Shown: positions 1 through 6,590 of the stretch, one piece after another
How positions within the stretch are numbered: the stretch's first letter is position 1
How the letters are laid out: each line of letters starts with the position of its first letter
Origin: an uncultured Clostridia bacterium
GTDB lineage: Bacteria; Bacillota; Clostridia; Christensenellales; Aristaeellaceae
NCBI GenBank assembly: GCA_945877525.1
Contig: CAMDVP010000103.1
Location: 1-9,943 of the forward strand
DNA length: 9,943 nt
Direction of reading: 5' to 3'
Notes under the pieces: generated by a model
The model's database searches: none
The model's input: the letters and a program-made list of their open reading frames with translations, nothing else
Told to the model about the DNA's origin: nothing
Translations under genes and position numbers: made by a program

Positions 1-435
1 CTGACGAGTGAAAAGGCCAACAGTGTAGTTGTTGTACAGAGCCACATAGGCTTGCCAGGGGCTTGGCAGGCTCACACACCAGGTTCTGCTCTCATATTGA
101 TTGTTTGCGCCGTAATATCTTTCGTCCATCTCGTCATAGGGGAGATCCCGCTCCTCGGGCCAGCGTTCCCACGTCTGATCCGATTGAAGCAGCCTGGTCA
201 GCCGGATACCCTCCTCCACGGTGAAGTCACGAACGGTCACAGCATAGGTGGAAATGTGCTCCACCTCCGGCACATTGACAGCTGCATCCACCGTGATTTT
301 CGTGCGTCCGGTGTTGGAGAAGTATTCCGCCTGACAGGTTTCCGGCGCATTGATCTGCTCCCTGATGGTTTCTGCGCTGGCGCACAGGGGCAGCAGGATG
401 CAGCACATGAGTACCAATGAAATGATTTTTTTCAT
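1..435 (-). CDS. Secreted protein of unknown function, DUF6034-like (3' end cut by window edge)
   Basis: An open frame starts at 435 and runs without a stop through base 1, giving 145 visible residues, so the C-terminus is missing. The start ATG follows GGAGG with an 8-nt spacer. Residues 1-21 are a signal peptide (MKK, a hydrophobic core with two adjacent Cys, then A19-S20-A21 before E22), which suggests signal peptidase I cleavage; there is no lipobox. The mature part begins with an INAPE segment followed by TGRTKITVDA and later Trp/Tyr-rich stretches. From memory this resembles Firmicutes DUF6034 secreted or lipid-anchored proteins; that match is tentative and no activity can be assigned. 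The gene lies 92 bp after the small membrane ORF of the two-component operon and has its own promoter, preceded by three 11-bp repeats. It is therefore probably the output gene of the adjacent regulator. Confidence 0.8.
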   Translation of the reverse strand, partial: MKKIISLVLMCCILLPLCASAETIREQINAPETCQAEYFSNTGRTKITVDAAVNVPEVEHISTYAVTVRDFTVEEGIRLTRLLQSDQTWERWPEERDLPYDEMDERYYGANNQYESRTWCVSLPSPWQAYVALYNNYTVGLFTRQ

Positions 436-473
436 AGCTTTCGCCTCCGAATTCATGGTACCATGCGTTGCCT

Positions 474-479
474 GTAATA
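474..479 (-). promoter_or_regulatory. -10 element (TATTAC) of the secreted-protein gene
   Basis: TATTAC lies on the minus strand about 40 nt before the start codon at 435. No good -35 is visible at the usual distance. Instead the 11-bp repeat array ends 10 bp upstream of this hexamer, the spacing known for PhoB-type activators that substitute for a weak -35. The assignment is an inference from this layout. Confidence 0.55.
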
Positions 480-489
480 GTCCGCATCA

Positions 490-522
490 AGTTGTAAGCG
501 AGTTGTTTTCAAGTTGTAAACG
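490..522 (-). promoter_or_regulatory. Three tandem 11-bp repeats: predicted response-regulator operator
   Basis: In the gene direction the repeats read CGTTTACAACT, TGAAAACAACT and CGCTTACAACT, end to end with no gap. The first 11-mer is identical to one upstream of the response regulator gene (2833-2843). Head-to-tail repeats with an 11-bp period are typical of OmpR/PhoB-family binding sites. The array starts 5 nt past the stop of the 54-residue ORF and overlaps where a -35 would sit, which suggests activation of the secreted-protein gene. Binding by the local regulator is inferred. Confidence 0.75.
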
Positions 523-527
523 TTGGC

Positions 528-692
528 CTATTGCTCATAGTCATCGAATGATGGCGGTAGTGTAGCCATCTCCATGACAGTCTGATTCATACGCTCCGCA
601 ATGATCCTGTCCGCTGTGAAGGGCAGCCCACAAATTAGTGCTGCTGCCAGCAGAAGCAGCATTATCAACGCGATGATTCCTTTCTTATTCAT
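528..692 (-). CDS. Small single-pass membrane protein (54 aa), translationally coupled to the kinase
   Basis: A 54-residue ORF has a near-ideal GGGAGG placed 6 nt before its ATG. The ATG lies inside the last codons of the histidine kinase, an 8-nt overlap, so translational coupling is likely. MNKKG is followed by one hydrophobic helix (about residues 6-24, Leu/Ala-rich, containing C21). A roughly 30-residue tail follows with an amphipathic, Met-rich segment (RIIAERMNQTVMEM), then Pro-Pro and an acidic C-terminus. The helix lacks a canonical lipobox. The two Lys at the N-terminus suggest that the tail is exported. I do not recognise the family. Its position directly after the kinase suggests an accessory role such as modulating or stabilising the sensor, or acting in the output response; this is inference only. 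Confidence 0.8.
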   Translation of the reverse strand: MNKKGIIALIMLLLLAAALICGLPFTADRIIAERMNQTVMEMATLPPSFDDYEQ

Positions 693-2109
693 TGCTATCC
701 TCCCTGGGCCATGCCATGGTGATGGTGGTGCCGCTGCCGACGGCGCTCTCGATTCGCAGGCTGCCGCCGTGGACCTGCGCGATCATCCGGCACAGGGACA
801 AGCCAAGACCTGCGCCGCCCAGTTCGCGGCTGCGGGCCTTGTCCACCCGATAGAAGGGCTCGGTCACCAGGGGAATTTTGTCCTCCGGTATGCCGCTGCC
901 GTGGTCGCTGACAGACAGCGCGAAGTCCGCATCATCAGCCGCTGCCGTCAGGATGATTTTCTGTCCGGGCCTGCTGGCCTTGATGGCGTTGTCGATCAGG
1001 TTCGTCAGCAGGCAGAGCAACAGGTCGGCATCGCCATGCAGCGTGTCTATTTCCGTTCGGGTGGTCAGCGTCAGGTGCTTCTCGCCCAGCGGCTCATGCA
1101 TCATGCGCTGAATCTGCTGAAACAGTTCCTTTACGGACAATCTGCGCTTCACCAGCACGGGGCAATCCGTCATGGCGATCAGCTGCATCATCTTCTGGCT
1201 CAGCCGCTCGGTTCGCAGGGCGGCCTCGTGGATTTCGTGGGCGGCTTCCATACGTTTTTCCTCTGTGAGCGGCATGGAAAGCAGACTGTCCGAGAAGCCG
1301 ATGATGGCCGTCATGGGCGTTTTCATTTCGTGGGTCAGCGCACCCAACAGCAACTCGCGGCGGAGGGCCTGCTCCTCCAGATCGAGGATTTTCTGCTCCA
1401 CAGTCTCCGCCATGTGGTCGAAAGAGGCGGACAGCTCGCCCACCTCATCCTGCGAAGCAATTCCTGACCGCAGCGAATACTTCCCGCCGGAGATTTCCTC
1501 GCTGACCCGCGTCAGCTTCCGCAGCGGACGCAGGGTGCGGCGCAGCATCAGCGGCAGCAGCATGCCGCTCAGCAGCAGGCAGGACAGCAGCGCCAGCTGC
1601 GCATTGCGGGTCAGGGTGCCAATGCGGGCCATGGTTCCGGACACATCCTGAACGGTGTATAGGGTAACGGACAGGCCCAGTACGGTGGTATTCCGGGCGC
1701 ATACCAATAGCGGAACACCGTTCATTTCAACCAGCCGCTGGGCAATGATGACCTGCCCGTCCACCGGCAGCAGCTGCATGGGCTGATATGCGGAGATGTT
1801 ATAGAGATATTCCCCATCCATCACCAGAGAATAGGAGCAATCGCTGCTTTGCAGCAGATGTGCGTAGCTCGAAAAGGTGTACTGAATCACCGGGCGAAGG
1901 GTGGTTTCATCCGTGCCGTATCCGGCAATGCCGGCGCGGTCCAGCGCGGACAGGTGTTCGCAGAATACATTCACATTTTGTAGGGCGCTGACCTGCGTGT
2001 CGTTCAGCATCTGCTGTGTCTGCTGGACAATGAAGAAATACAGGCAGGCGCCGAACGTCAGCAGCATGATCAGCAGGCAGATCAGCGTTTGCTTCAGCCA
2101 CAGCTTCAT
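685..2109 (-). CDS. Membrane sensor histidine kinase (HAMP-HisKA-HATPase)
   Basis: This 474-residue sensor kinase autophosphorylates and passes phosphate to the response regulator encoded just upstream. TM1 is about residues 9-28, an extracytoplasmic sensor region about 29-168, TM2 about 170-190 and HAMP about 190-243. The HisKA H-box holds the motif THEMKTP, with phospho-accepting H260. In the ATPase domain the N-box is NLIDNAIKAS (N370/N374), G1 is SDHGSGIP (about 401-408), the F-box region is TEPFYRVDKAR (about 416-426) and G2 is GGAGLGLSL (431-439). All catalytic motifs look intact. The start at 2109 was chosen because its ATG overlaps the regulator stop as ATGA and has GGAGG 7 nt upstream. 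The frame remains open further upstream only as an overlap with the regulator. The sensor region gives no clue to the signal. Confidence 0.95.
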   Translation of the reverse strand: MKLWLKQTLICLLIMLLTFGACLYFFIVQQTQQMLNDTQVSALQNVNVFCEHLSALDRAGIAGYGTDETTLRPVIQYTFSSYAHLLQSSDCSYSLVMDGEYLYNISAYQPMQLLPVDGQVIIAQRLVEMNGVPLLVCARNTTVLGLSVTLYTVQDVSGTMARIGTLTRNAQLALLSCLLLSGMLLPLMLRRTLRPLRKLTRVSEEISGGKYSLRSGIASQDEVGELSASFDHMAETVEQKILDLEEQALRRELLLGALTHEMKTPMTAIIGFSDSLLSMPLTEEKRMEAAHEIHEAALRTERLSQKMMQLIAMTDCPVLVKRRLSVKELFQQIQRMMHEPLGEKHLTLTTRTEIDTLHGDADLLLCLLTNLIDNAIKASRPGQKIILTAAADDADFALSVSDHGSGIPEDKIPLVTEPFYRVDKARSRELGGAGLGLSLCRMIAQVHGGSLRIESAVGSGTTITMAWPREDSNE

Positions 2110-2774
2110 GCTGGCACCTCCAGCCGGTAACCCAGCTTGTACACGGTGACCAGCTGATCGTTCCATGAAAGCTTCTTCCGCAGCGCCGCCACATGCACGT
2201 CCACCGTGCGGGTTTCGCCGATGTATGCATCGCCCCACACCTGCCGCAGCAGCTTTTCCCGGGTCAGCACCATGCCGGGGTGCTTCATGAACATGCACAG
2301 CAATTCATACTCCATGGGCTTGAGAGCCACCTGCTCCTGCCCTTTGGACACCAAGCGGCTGTCCCGATCCACCGTGACGTCCTGATACACAAGCCTGCTT
2401 TCCGCCGGCGCGCTGCGGGCCAGCACCTTCTCCATGCGGACAAGCAGTTCCAGAATATCGAAGGGCTTGACCAGATAATCCTCCGCCCCCAGGCGCAGGC
2501 CCTGCACGCGGCTGGGCACATCCGCTTTGGCTGATACATAGATCACAGGGATGCCGCGCTCCCGCAGATAGGGCAGCAGCTCAAAGCCGTCCAGCTCCGG
2601 CAGCATAACGTCGCACAGGGCCAGATCAAACGGATGGGCGGCAATCGTATCCAGCGCCTGTCTGCCGTCCATAGCGCAGACAGGCGCATAACCGGCCACC
2701 AGCAGATTGCTCTCCATCAGCCGGGAAATGGCCGGATCATCCTCCACGATCAGTACGCGGTTTTTCACAGGCAT
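2106..2774 (-). CDS. OmpR/PhoB-family response regulator
   Basis: This is a 222-residue DNA-binding response regulator. The receiver domain (about 5-120) shows the acidic pocket E11-D12-D13, phospho-acceptor D55 (in LCDVMLPELDG), switch S81 and conserved K103 in LVKPFD. The C-terminal winged helix (about 125-222) contains the recognition-helix motif RTVDVHVAALRKKL (about 189-202) and ends in VYKLGYRLE, typical of OmpR/PhoB-type activators. Start choice: ATG at 2774 or GTG at 2768. A run of five G at 2777-2781 lies 8 nt before the GTG but only 2 nt before the ATG, so GTG 2768 is a serious alternative that removes two residues. A longer frame up to 2999 would include the promoter and is rejected. 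The gene is first in the operon and overlaps the kinase by 4 nt. Confidence 0.95.
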   Translation of the reverse strand: MPVKNRVLIVEDDPAISRLMESNLLVAGYAPVCAMDGRQALDTIAAHPFDLALCDVMLPELDGFELLPYLRERGIPVIYVSAKADVPSRVQGLRLGAEDYLVKPFDILELLVRMEKVLARSAPAESRLVYQDVTVDRDSRLVSKGQEQVALKPMEYELLCMFMKHPGMVLTREKLLRQVWGDAYIGETRTVDVHVAALRKKLSWNDQLVTVYKLGYRLEVPA

Positions 2775-2786
2775 CACCCCCACGCC

Positions 2787-2792
2787 AGTATA
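2787..2792 (-). promoter_or_regulatory. Extended -10 (TGC-TATACT) of the two-component operon
   Basis: TATACT on the minus strand is preceded by TG one base upstream, forming an extended -10, with no recognisable -35. The predicted transcript starts near 2780, giving a leader of only about 6-12 nt. This fits the GTG start at 2768 better than the ATG at 2774. The paired 11-bp repeats end 29 bp further upstream. Confidence 0.6.
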
Positions 2793-2821
2793 GCACCGCA
2801 GTCCTCCCACGGGAAGGGGCG

Positions 2822-2843
2822 CGATGTAAACGAGTTGTAAACG
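2822..2843 (-). promoter_or_regulatory. Two tandem 11-bp repeats: predicted autoregulatory operator
   Basis: In the gene direction the repeats read CGTTTACAACT then CGTTTACATCG, with CGTTTACA repeated at an exact 11-bp period. CGTTTACAACT is also copy 1 of the array before the secreted-protein gene. The position at about -42 to -63 relative to the predicted start fits upstream activation. Positive autoregulation by the response regulator is inferred. Confidence 0.7.
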
Positions 2844-2909
2844 TGCGCGAACTTCCCGGGGCGCAGGCGGATGATGGGGACGGGCCGATGGCACTGTCTG
2901 CCCAAGCGC

Positions 2910-2981
2910 AAAAAGGAGCCGCCGCGATGAGGTGCCTTGGCAGTGTCGCCGCCAAGGCACCGAAAGCATCGCAATGGCTCC
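2910..2981 (-). terminator. Compound hairpin with T-tract ending the acyltransferase/secreted-protein operon
   Basis: On the minus strand three nested stems pair in order: GGAGCC/GGCTCC (6 bp), GCGATG/CATCGC (6 bp) and GGTGCCTTGGC/GCCAAGGCACC (11 bp) around a 9-nt loop. TTTTT follows directly at 2910-2914. That is 23 bp of pairing broken by two small internal loops. It lies 75 bp past the stop of the gene ending at 3057 and suits a Rho-independent terminator. Its size and nested form also resemble dispersed palindromic repeat units, so it could be both. Confidence 0.7.
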
Positions 2982-3056
2982 CTTGCATCCCGCATTCATG
3001 TCAGGATCCTGCGCCGTGTATCGCGTAAGAAAAACACCCGGAGCATGGCCCCTTCA

Positions 3057-3671
3057 TCAGCCCGCTCCGTTTTCACGGCATACGGAGCAGTGAACCAGCT
3101 CCACCAGCGCATCATACACCCCCTGCAGGTTCAGCAGCTGGGCTTCTCCGGGCATGAGGGGCAGATACAGGCTTTCCCCCTCATCCAGCAGGGTCACCAT
3201 CACATAGGCCTCACCCTCCGGCAGGCCCGTGACCTCATACATCGCGCCGGGCATTTCCAGCATGGTCAAATATCGCGCCCGGGTGATGTTCACCGCATCT
3301 CCCTGCCCCTGAAACCGCATGTTCCGCTGAAAGTCCCGCAGGATGCATGCCTCGGGCAGGTGAAGCGTCACGCCCTCCGCCAGGTAAACGGTATAGTGTG
3401 CACCGCTTTCCAGTGCATAGGTTTCCACAGGCTCATCCCCCATGGACAGGAGCAGAACGCCCTCCCCTGCGGCCTCTGCCGTATACAGGCCGGGGGCAAG
3501 GTCCACGCCGCCCGTATAGTCACCGGGTGCGTCCACATATACGCCCTCCGGCGCGGTGTCGTAGGGCGATTCATACCACCAGGTCATTCGCCCCGCCTCT
3601 GAGACGGGCGGCGTTTCCGCCAATACCGGCACGGGCAGCAGCAGCAAAAGCAGCAACAGACGAATCAGCAT
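3057..3671 (-). CDS. Secreted protein of unknown function with C-terminal CxxC (204 aa)
   Basis: A Leu-rich signal peptide (residues 1-18, ending PVLA before E19) directs export; there is no lipobox and no second membrane segment. AGGAGG lies 9 nt before the ATG. The mature protein seems to hold two related beta-rich segments, about 43-113 and 127-187. Each has a PG-x-Y-like turn followed by GEG/EGE and a Tyr/Leu strand. The first reads like the common Firmicutes extracellular module of the form DLAPGLYT. The C-terminus has H194-C195-x-x-C198, which could be a disulfide or metal ligand; C109 is the only other mature cysteine. The gene lies 66 bp after the membrane acyltransferase and is probably cotranscribed with it, so a role at the cell surface is plausible. 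No family is recognised with confidence. Confidence 0.85.
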   Translation of the reverse strand: MLIRLLLLLLLLPVPVLAETPPVSEAGRMTWWYESPYDTAPEGVYVDAPGDYTGGVDLAPGLYTAEAAGEGVLLLSMGDEPVETYALESGAHYTVYLAEGVTLHLPEACILRDFQRNMRFQGQGDAVNITRARYLTMLEMPGAMYEVTGLPEGEAYVMVTLLDEGESLYLPLMPGEAQLLNLQGVYDALVELVHCSVCRENGAG

Positions 3672-3694
3672 ATTCCCATTCCTCCTGTCTGCCC

Positions 3695-3700
3695 ATATAA
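3695..3700 (-). promoter_or_regulatory. Possible weak -10 (TTATAT) before the CxxC secreted protein
   Basis: TTATAT lies in the 66-bp gap between the acyltransferase stop and the next start. No convincing -35 sits 16-18 bp upstream. It may be chance or a minor internal promoter; cotranscription with the acyltransferase is the simpler reading. Confidence 0.2.
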
Positions 3701-3737
3701 CGGCGGACGGTTGGAAAATCTTCCCGGGGTGAAATCT

Positions 3738-5864
3738 TCACATTTCCACATCCCGGCCGGCCCGGGCATGCCGCTGCCGGTAGAGCGCCTCCTCCCGGTC
3801 GGAGAGCGCCTGCATCTGTTCGGTCACCTCGCGGACAATGCGGTCGCGCTCCTCCCCGGGCTGATTGTCCGGGTCATACTCCACGAAATGGCCGAAGCTC
3901 AGCGTGCGCAGGCCCTTGTGGGCAAACATGGGCAGAAAGCGGCAGCGCTTGCCCGTTTTGTTATAGTAGATAGGCGCCAGCATGGCAAAGCCGCTGAACA
4001 ATTCTCCCACCCCGGCCCGCTCATAGCCGTGCTCCGGCGCGACGGCATTGGGGTTTTCCGGGAAGATGAGCAGGTTATCCCCGGCCTGCATGGCCTCCAC
4101 CGAGCGGCGGAAGGTGGTCATCAGCTCCCGGGGCTTATTGCGGAAGACCGGGATGCTTTCCAGCTGGTTCATCGCCCACACCGACACCGGGCCGATCAGC
4201 CGGGCGATGGGCCACTTGAGGAACTCCGGCAGCCACTTCTGCCGGGAGATGGTGTAGCGGTGCACATAGGCCGCCACCTCGTCCTTGTCCATGGTGATTT
4301 CACTGATGGTCCAGGGACGGATGGGCACGGGAATGTACAGCATGCACACAAGGGGGCCATAAAACTCGCCGTGGTTGCATAGGAAGACGATGGGGTTGTC
4401 GTCATCCAGCACAATGTTCTCCACGCCCTTGAGCTCATGCCGGTAGAAGGGGCGGAGCAGCGCCATCACCGCGCGGGTGGCAAAGGGCTGGCGGTGCCGC
4501 TGCACTACCACCGCCTCCAGCTGCTTTTCCAGGGCCGGATTGTCGCCCCCCGCGTCCTTCAAATGCAGAAAGCGGCTGAGCTTTTCCATATACCGGCTGC
4601 TCAATGGAAAGCGCAGCACGCTCAGCAGCGCCCCCAGCACCGTCAGGATGGCAGGCACCACCATCACTGGCTGAAAGCTGTCGGCAATCTCCATGACGTC
4701 CCGGGGCAGATCCTTCCCCGCCACAAAGCACAGAATCGTCAGCGCCACCAGCGCCATCATCTGCCCCAGAAGGGTGGACAGCTCCAGCGAGGCCGAGCGC
4801 ATCTGCCGGTAGAAGGGCGCGGCGCCCCCCGCGGCAAAGCGGGCCACCGCAGCCATGGTTTTCTCCATTTGGGTCAGGCAGGTGACGCACAGGGTCGCCC
4901 CGGCGGTACACAGCCCCAGGCAAATGTACACATTCACAATCTGCAAAGGCATGCTGCGAAGCATCCGGTTGAACAGCATCAGCCCGTACAGCCACAGAAA
5001 CAGCCCCACCAGCAGCATGTTGGTCGGATCCGCGCGCCTGCCCCGCTTTTCCCTCCGGCGCAAAAGCGCCTCGGCCAGCTCGCGCACGGCAATCATCACC
5101 AGCGCGGCCAGCACCATGTAGGTCAGCACCTGCTCGGTGGAAATGGCCAGAAAGCTGTACAGCACTACCAGCGTCATTTCCACCGCAATGAGAATAAAAG
5201 CAGAAAGCGTCTCATAGGCTGTATAGGCATGGGCCTTTCGCAGGGTCTCCTGCATGGCCTGCACCCTGTCCGGATCGGCTTCTTCCTCCACAGGCCCCAT
5301 GCCGTCCCGTTCCTTCAGCTGGGTATAGAGGGTCATGGCGTTGCACAGCACATAGCCCCCCAGGATAAACCATGCCGTTTCCCCGGGCAGGTTGTAGAGA
5401 AGAATCAGCATGATAGCCCCCAGGGGCAAAAGCTGCAACCCCGTAAGCAGCAGCACAAAGCGCTTTTCCTCCATGCCGCCGGAAACGGACACCCGCATCA
5501 GCCGTCCGCTCATGGCGTCGCGCAGCAGCATCAAAAGCACCACCGAGAACAGAATCCACATCATGCCGCTGTCCAGCCGAATAGGGAAAAGCACCAGCAC
5601 GCACACGTCCAGCAGCAGCAGCACCGCCAACAGCACCCTCCGCCAGGGCTTAGCCCTGGGCGGCAGATACGCCGCGGTCTGCCCCGCAAAGGCGGCGATG
5701 AAGGCCAGCCCTACCCTGGCGCACATAAACAGGGCCCCGCCGAAAATCGGCATGCCCACCAGCGCCCTGGATACCAGCATGCAAAAGATGTAGGCATACA
5801 ATTCGCTCATGGCCGTCAGCATGGTGCGGGTAATATGATAGGTTTTCGGCTTCCCGGCTTTCAC
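3738..5864 (-). CDS. Polytopic membrane protein with C-terminal PlsC-like (lysophospholipid) acyltransferase domain
   Basis: This is a 708-residue protein. Residues 1-420 carry roughly ten hydrophobic segments (for example about 21-38, 44-60, 77-94, 102-114, 136-157, 220-240, 245-260, 281-298, 308-328, 366-382, 398-415). A cytosolic loop follows, then an acyltransferase-like domain at about 475-665. Visible PlsC landmarks are N497-H498 in CNHGEFYGP (motif I position), IPVFRN (571-576) and IFPENPNA (600-607, FPEG-like). The classical HX4D is not met: five residues after H498 is G503. Such NH-x-E-x-YGP forms occur, from memory, in a Clostridia subfamily annotated as lysophospholipid acyltransferase. 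Probable role: acyl transfer to a membrane lipid or surface glycan. The GTG start at 5864 was chosen because AGGAGG lies 7 nt upstream. Extending to Met 5957 would translate through the promoter. Confidence 0.8.
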   Translation of the reverse strand: MKAGKPKTYHITRTMLTAMSELYAYIFCMLVSRALVGMPIFGGALFMCARVGLAFIAAFAGQTAAYLPPRAKPWRRVLLAVLLLLDVCVLVLFPIRLDSGMMWILFSVVLLMLLRDAMSGRLMRVSVSGGMEEKRFVLLLTGLQLLPLGAIMLILLYNLPGETAWFILGGYVLCNAMTLYTQLKERDGMGPVEEEADPDRVQAMQETLRKAHAYTAYETLSAFILIAVEMTLVVLYSFLAISTEQVLTYMVLAALVMIAVRELAEALLRRREKRGRRADPTNMLLVGLFLWLYGLMLFNRMLRSMPLQIVNVYICLGLCTAGATLCVTCLTQMEKTMAAVARFAAGGAAPFYRQMRSASLELSTLLGQMMALVALTILCFVAGKDLPRDVMEIADSFQPVMVVPAILTVLGALLSVLRFPLSSRYMEKLSRFLHLKDAGGDNPALEKQLEAVVVQRHRQPFATRAVMALLRPFYRHELKGVENIVLDDDNPIVFLCNHGEFYGPLVCMLYIPVPIRPWTISEITMDKDEVAAYVHRYTISRQKWLPEFLKWPIARLIGPVSVWAMNQLESIPVFRNKPRELMTTFRRSVEAMQAGDNLLIFPENPNAVAPEHGYERAGVGELFSGFAMLAPIYYNKTGKRCRFLPMFAHKGLRTLSFGHFVEYDPDNQPGEERDRIVREVTEQMQALSDREEALYRQRHARAGRDVEM

Positions 5865-5893
5865 CAGACGCCCTCCTCTCTCATTTCTTTCTG

Positions 5894-5922
5894 ATTGTAT
5901 CACACCTTGCCCTCCTGCACAA
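5894..5922 (-). promoter_or_regulatory. Promoter of the acyltransferase operon
   Basis: On the minus strand TTGTGC (5917-5922) and TACAAT (5894-5899) are separated by exactly 17 bp, and TG one base before the -10 makes it an extended type. It sits 30 bp before the GTG at 5864 and so supports that start over the longer frame. The -35 matches consensus only in TTG. Confidence 0.6.
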
Positions 5923-6057
5923 TCCACATTTTTCGACAGGGAGAATGTTCCTTTCATTGCCTCCGCGCAACCTTTACAGATTCTTCAAACTTTGCCACAG
6001 CCCTTGAAACACAAGGCTTTGCGCCCCAGACAAGGCAATTGGGCGCATCCTGCCCTC

Positions 6058-6086
6058 TTGACATTCCGGGCACTTTGCGTCATCAT
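6058..6086 (+). promoter_or_regulatory. Sigma-A type promoter of the plus-strand block
   Basis: A perfect TTGACA (6058-6063), a 17-bp spacer and CATCAT (6081-6086) precede the ATG at 6129 by a predicted leader of about 35 nt. It is divergent from the acyltransferase promoter, with about 135 bp between the two -35 elements. Confidence 0.65.
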
Positions 6087-6128
6087 GAAACAGACGAAGG
6101 ATTGTACAAAGCTGGAGGAGGCGTTTCC

Positions 6129-6590
6129 ATGTATACGGAGCAGGATCTGGCGGATATCCGCCAGCAGAAGAAAAAGCGGTGGATGGTGCTTGGCGCTGTG
6201 CTGGTCGTGCTGGCCGCCGTGCTGGTTTATTCGGTGGTCGTCCGTCTGGAGTGGCTGTCGGACGCATGCACCGTGGTGATGGGCGCTTTGCTCCTTTTCT
6301 TCTATGACCTGACCATCAAGCCCCTGCGCTGCTATGCCGTGCATCTGGACAATGCCCTTCACGGCCGCACCAGGGAACTGGACTGCACCTTTGACAGCCT
6401 GTCCCCCGACGTATCGGTGGTGGACGGCGTAAAGTACCGCGCCATGACCACCCTTGAGCCGGGTAAGAAGGATCCGATTGAGCGGATGTTCTACTTTGAC
6501 CTGAACAAGCCCTTCCCCGACCTGAAACCCGGCGACCCCCTGCATGTGGTGTATCACGACCATGAGGTGGTATCGCTTACCCGGCTGTAA
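6129..6590 (+). CDS. Two-TM membrane protein with C-terminal soluble domain, unknown function (153 aa)
   Basis: GGAGGAGG lies 7 nt before the ATG. The protein opens with a basic juxtamembrane stretch (RQQKKKR, residues 11-17), then two hydrophobic helices (about 18-38 and 43-62) joined by a short loop. A 90-residue soluble part follows, probably cytosolic given the basic flanks. This part is strand-rich and ends with KPGDPLHVVYHDHEVVSL, a pattern seen in small beta-barrel domains that follow membrane hairpins in Firmicutes; no named family is recognised. It is the first gene after the strong divergent promoter. No terminator is visible in the 91 bp before the Usp-like gene, so the two may share a transcript. 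An upstream in-frame extension to 5895 crosses the promoter and is rejected. Confidence 0.8.
   Translation: MYTEQDLADIRQQKKKRWMVLGAVLVVLAAVLVYSVVVRLEWLSDACTVVMGALLLFFYDLTIKPLRCYAVHLDNALHGRTRELDCTFDSLSPDVSVVDGVKYRAMTTLEPGKKDPIERMFYFDLNKPFPDLKPGDPLHVVYHDHEVVSLTRL

Noticed and set aside
601..1467. Long plus-strand ORF (288 codons)
   Set aside because: It is antisense to the histidine kinase, whose catalytic motifs are intact; the plus-strand translation is low in recognisable motifs and has no ribosome binding site.
2775..2999. N-terminal extension of the response regulator
   Set aside because: It would run through the -10, the 11-bp repeats and the compound hairpin, and the receiver domain already starts normally at 2774.
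4437..5894. Very long plus-strand ORF (485 codons) rich in His, Gln and Pro
   Set aside because: It is the reverse-strand shadow of the GC-rich membrane acyltransferase gene; its composition is the usual artefact of reading Leu/Ala/Met codons backwards.
5865..5957. N-terminal extension of the acyltransferase to Met 5957
   Set aside because: It includes the predicted -35/-10, whereas the GTG at 5864 has a well-spaced AGGAGG.
6003..6046. Small inverted repeats (CCTTG/CAAGG and GCGCCC/GGGCGC) and a repeated ACAAGGC between divergent promoters
   Set aside because: Stems are only 5-6 bp and unrelated to either promoter core; chance cannot be excluded in GC-rich DNA, so they are not called as an operator.
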